This document shows positions 62,262 through 64,000 of a DNA stretch of 64,000 bases, piece after piece. How positions within the stretch are numbered: position 1 is the stretch's first letter; each line of letters starts with the position of its first letter. The DNA is taken from assembly GCA_905221605.1 (NCBI GenBank), contig CAJNDS010002161.1, forward strand, positions 118,763 through 182,762. The letters run 5' to 3'. Source of the DNA: Symbiodinium natans (Eukaryota; Sar; Dinophyceae; Suessiales; Symbiodiniaceae). The notes below the pieces were generated by a model. It had not been told where the DNA came from, made no database searches, and was given only the letters and a program-made list of their open reading frames with translations. The translations under genes and the position numbers were made by a program.

Positions 62262-64000
62262 AGACAGGAACTTTCGTCTGCACGCTGCGAGGCGTAGCCA
62301 CCCGAAGGGGCCGTTGGTCAAGGTGAAACTAAACTAAAAATTACCTCGCTTGAGGTGTTGCGTTCTCAGCTAGGCCCTCTCTCAGCTGCAACCCTCAGCA
62401 CTCGCGAGGCCGAACTTTGCCCTCCGCATGCATTGCTGTTGAGGCACTTGTTGTGGCATCAGCCTCCGTAAGTTTGGCAATCCCCACTCAGCACTGGATG
62501 TTCTGTTCGAGGCATATTTCCTCAGCGCATGCGAGGCCGCAAAGTGAAACACGTGAGGTATGAAAAACTGCTACTCCAGGTTCGTCCGCAGCTCCGGCTT
62601 TCTCGCACTTACTAACCGTGCCTTGCAGCCTCCCCCAAAGTAGCGTCACCCTGGCTTTCTCGCTCTTACTCACCAGTTGACCAATAATGCATCTCACGCG
62701 GTTGCTTCATGGTAAAACTGCAGCTCGAGGTCCCGGCGTTCTCGCTCTTACTAACCCGGACCGACACTGCAGAGAAGCATTGACTGTTGTTCCCTCAGCG
62801 GAGGCGAGGCCGAACAACCATTCCGCTGCATCAGCGCAGCCAGGCCCTCAGCTCCTCACTGAGCCAGGGCTCTCTTTAGACAGAGTTCCCTTGCTGGCAA
62901 GCCCTCTATCTCTTTGTGACCCCCGCGGTGCCACGTATAAGCAGCTGCACCGCGTGTCTTAGGACCACAGTTTTCATTCGGATTTGTTGTTGTAGGCCTT
63001 CCAGTGCTTGAGGCCGAATCCAAACACCACATCTCACGTCACAAGGCTGGCAATTTGGCTCCAACATCTGAAGATAGTAACACATACTCTGCGTGGCGTC
63101 CGCGTGAGCTAGCCTGTCCTTTCTTTAGGAGTTCGGCTCCTTTCATCGCTTGTCTTACCACAGGTCTCTTTCGGTGGCCCGTACTCAGCAGCCAGCACAT
63201 GTACCATCCTCAGACGCCAGAGCCGCCTTGCCCCAGCAAGTGCCCATACAAACCACTCACCAGATAGTGAGAGCCAACATCTTCAAACAACCTCCAGCGG
63301 CCGTGCCGCGAGGACCTAAACATCTGCAAGGTTCCGCCTTGTCTGTGTGCACGGACAGACCCCAGCCCTTGCAGGAGACGTGGATGTAAACAAAAGCAGG
63401 CCTGCCATGTCCAGCAGGCTGATTACCATTGGTTGCCTTCAGATGGGAAAAGCGCGAAGATCGGGTAACCTCCATCTGAATCCTTTCCGGCCAATACCAA
63501 CCCTTACAAACCCTCAGCACGGAGCGAGGCCGAAGGAGGCTTCTTGGACTATTGGTTTTCCGGGGAGCAGCCACCACCAGCTGCTCTTCAACTTGCACTG
63601 CGCCGCACCACAGTCCTACTGCAAGTTCCTTGGCAACGGTTTCTCAGTAGCACCAGTCAATGAGCTTTACGACACTGATGCCTCTGGTTATTTATGTCCA
63701 GGCAGATCCACCAGGGTTGGGCCAAATCTTTTCTACCTGATTCTACCTGCGAAGAAAATCCTGTTGTGCTCAGCTTGCAGATCCCCGAAAACCTGCAAGC
63801 TTGGGCTCGAGCACACCGGGACACTCCTGTCGCCACTGCAAGGATGCCTCTTGCAGTGCGACGTTGGCCTGCACTGTCTGCAGCGTGCCTGGCCGTTTCC
63901 CCCCGTGTTTCGGTCTCACCTTCGGTTTCCACACAAGTGAGCGAGGAACCCAAACTCACCTTCAGCACAGCCCTCAATCCAAATGAGGGTCGGTGGGCTT
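62262..64000. repeat. Tandem duplication, copy 2 (cut by the window end)
   Basis: Copy 2 matches copy 1 at offset 2,109 with scattered single-base changes. A 10-bp deletion near 63816 (GAGCACACCGGGACAC against the longer form near 61705) shifts the offset to 2,099 and truncates the long plus frame (63347-63940, 197 codons). At least 1,739 bp are present; more copies may follow beyond the window. Confidence 0.95.

Overview
This window looks like nuclear DNA of a dinoflagellate, most likely a plastid-bearing one; a chromerid is the main alternative. Four independent signs support this. (1) Genes are cut into many tiny exons (26-150 bp). Wherever a conserved protein lets the exon joins be fixed, the introns mostly begin with GC, sometimes GA, and only a minority with GT. 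(2) Most recognisable genes lie on one strand (minus) over about 52 kb. (3) Interstitial TTTAGGG arrays are present. (4) The reverse-transcriptase fragments resemble, from memory, those common in Symbiodiniaceae and Polarella gene sets. No spliced-leader sequence, tRNA, rRNA or CRISPR array was found.

Layout, left to right. 0.2-3.75 kb: minus-strand starch/glycogen synthase (GT5), running off the left edge. 3.8-16.4 kb: repeats, made of CT and CA microsatellites, a tandem family of about 0.9-1.1 kb units (6.9-9.6 kb), a 10-bp minisatellite, three telomere-like arrays and an amplified unit carrying an exon pair (12.25-15.0 kb). 16.8-23.9 kb: a graveyard of retroelement fragments in both orientations, including a LINE whose endonuclease domain carries an internal inversion. 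26.4-28.1 kb: minus-strand metallophosphoesterase with a probable C-terminal membrane anchor. 29-33.2 kb: minus-strand multi-exon coiled-coil gene. 34.1-38.6 kb: minus-strand triose-phosphate/sugar-phosphate-type translocator (DMT superfamily). 39.4-45.6 kb: minus-strand exons of a probable multi-pass membrane protein, with a Tc1/mariner-like MITE inside. 46.4-51.0 kb: minus-strand deoxyhypusine synthase, traced through 19 exons to its stop. 51.4-52.7 kb: minus-strand single-exon protein with an EF-hand-like stretch. 55.5-56.25 kb: a small plus-strand membrane-protein gene. 56.8-58.0 kb: a very AT-rich island with an exon-like ORF. 58.8-59.35 kb: a large imperfect palindrome. 60.15 kb to the end: a tandem duplication with a 2,109-bp unit.

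Starch synthase and the phosphate translocator both fit carbon storage and export in an alga, but nothing shows that they are co-regulated. Deoxyhypusine synthase is housekeeping (eIF5A maturation). The most useful biology here is the intron signal: over 34 joins fixed by conserved protein sequence I count 24 GC-AG, 3 GA-AG and 7 GT-AG. Function calls rest on motif recognition from memory, without database searches.
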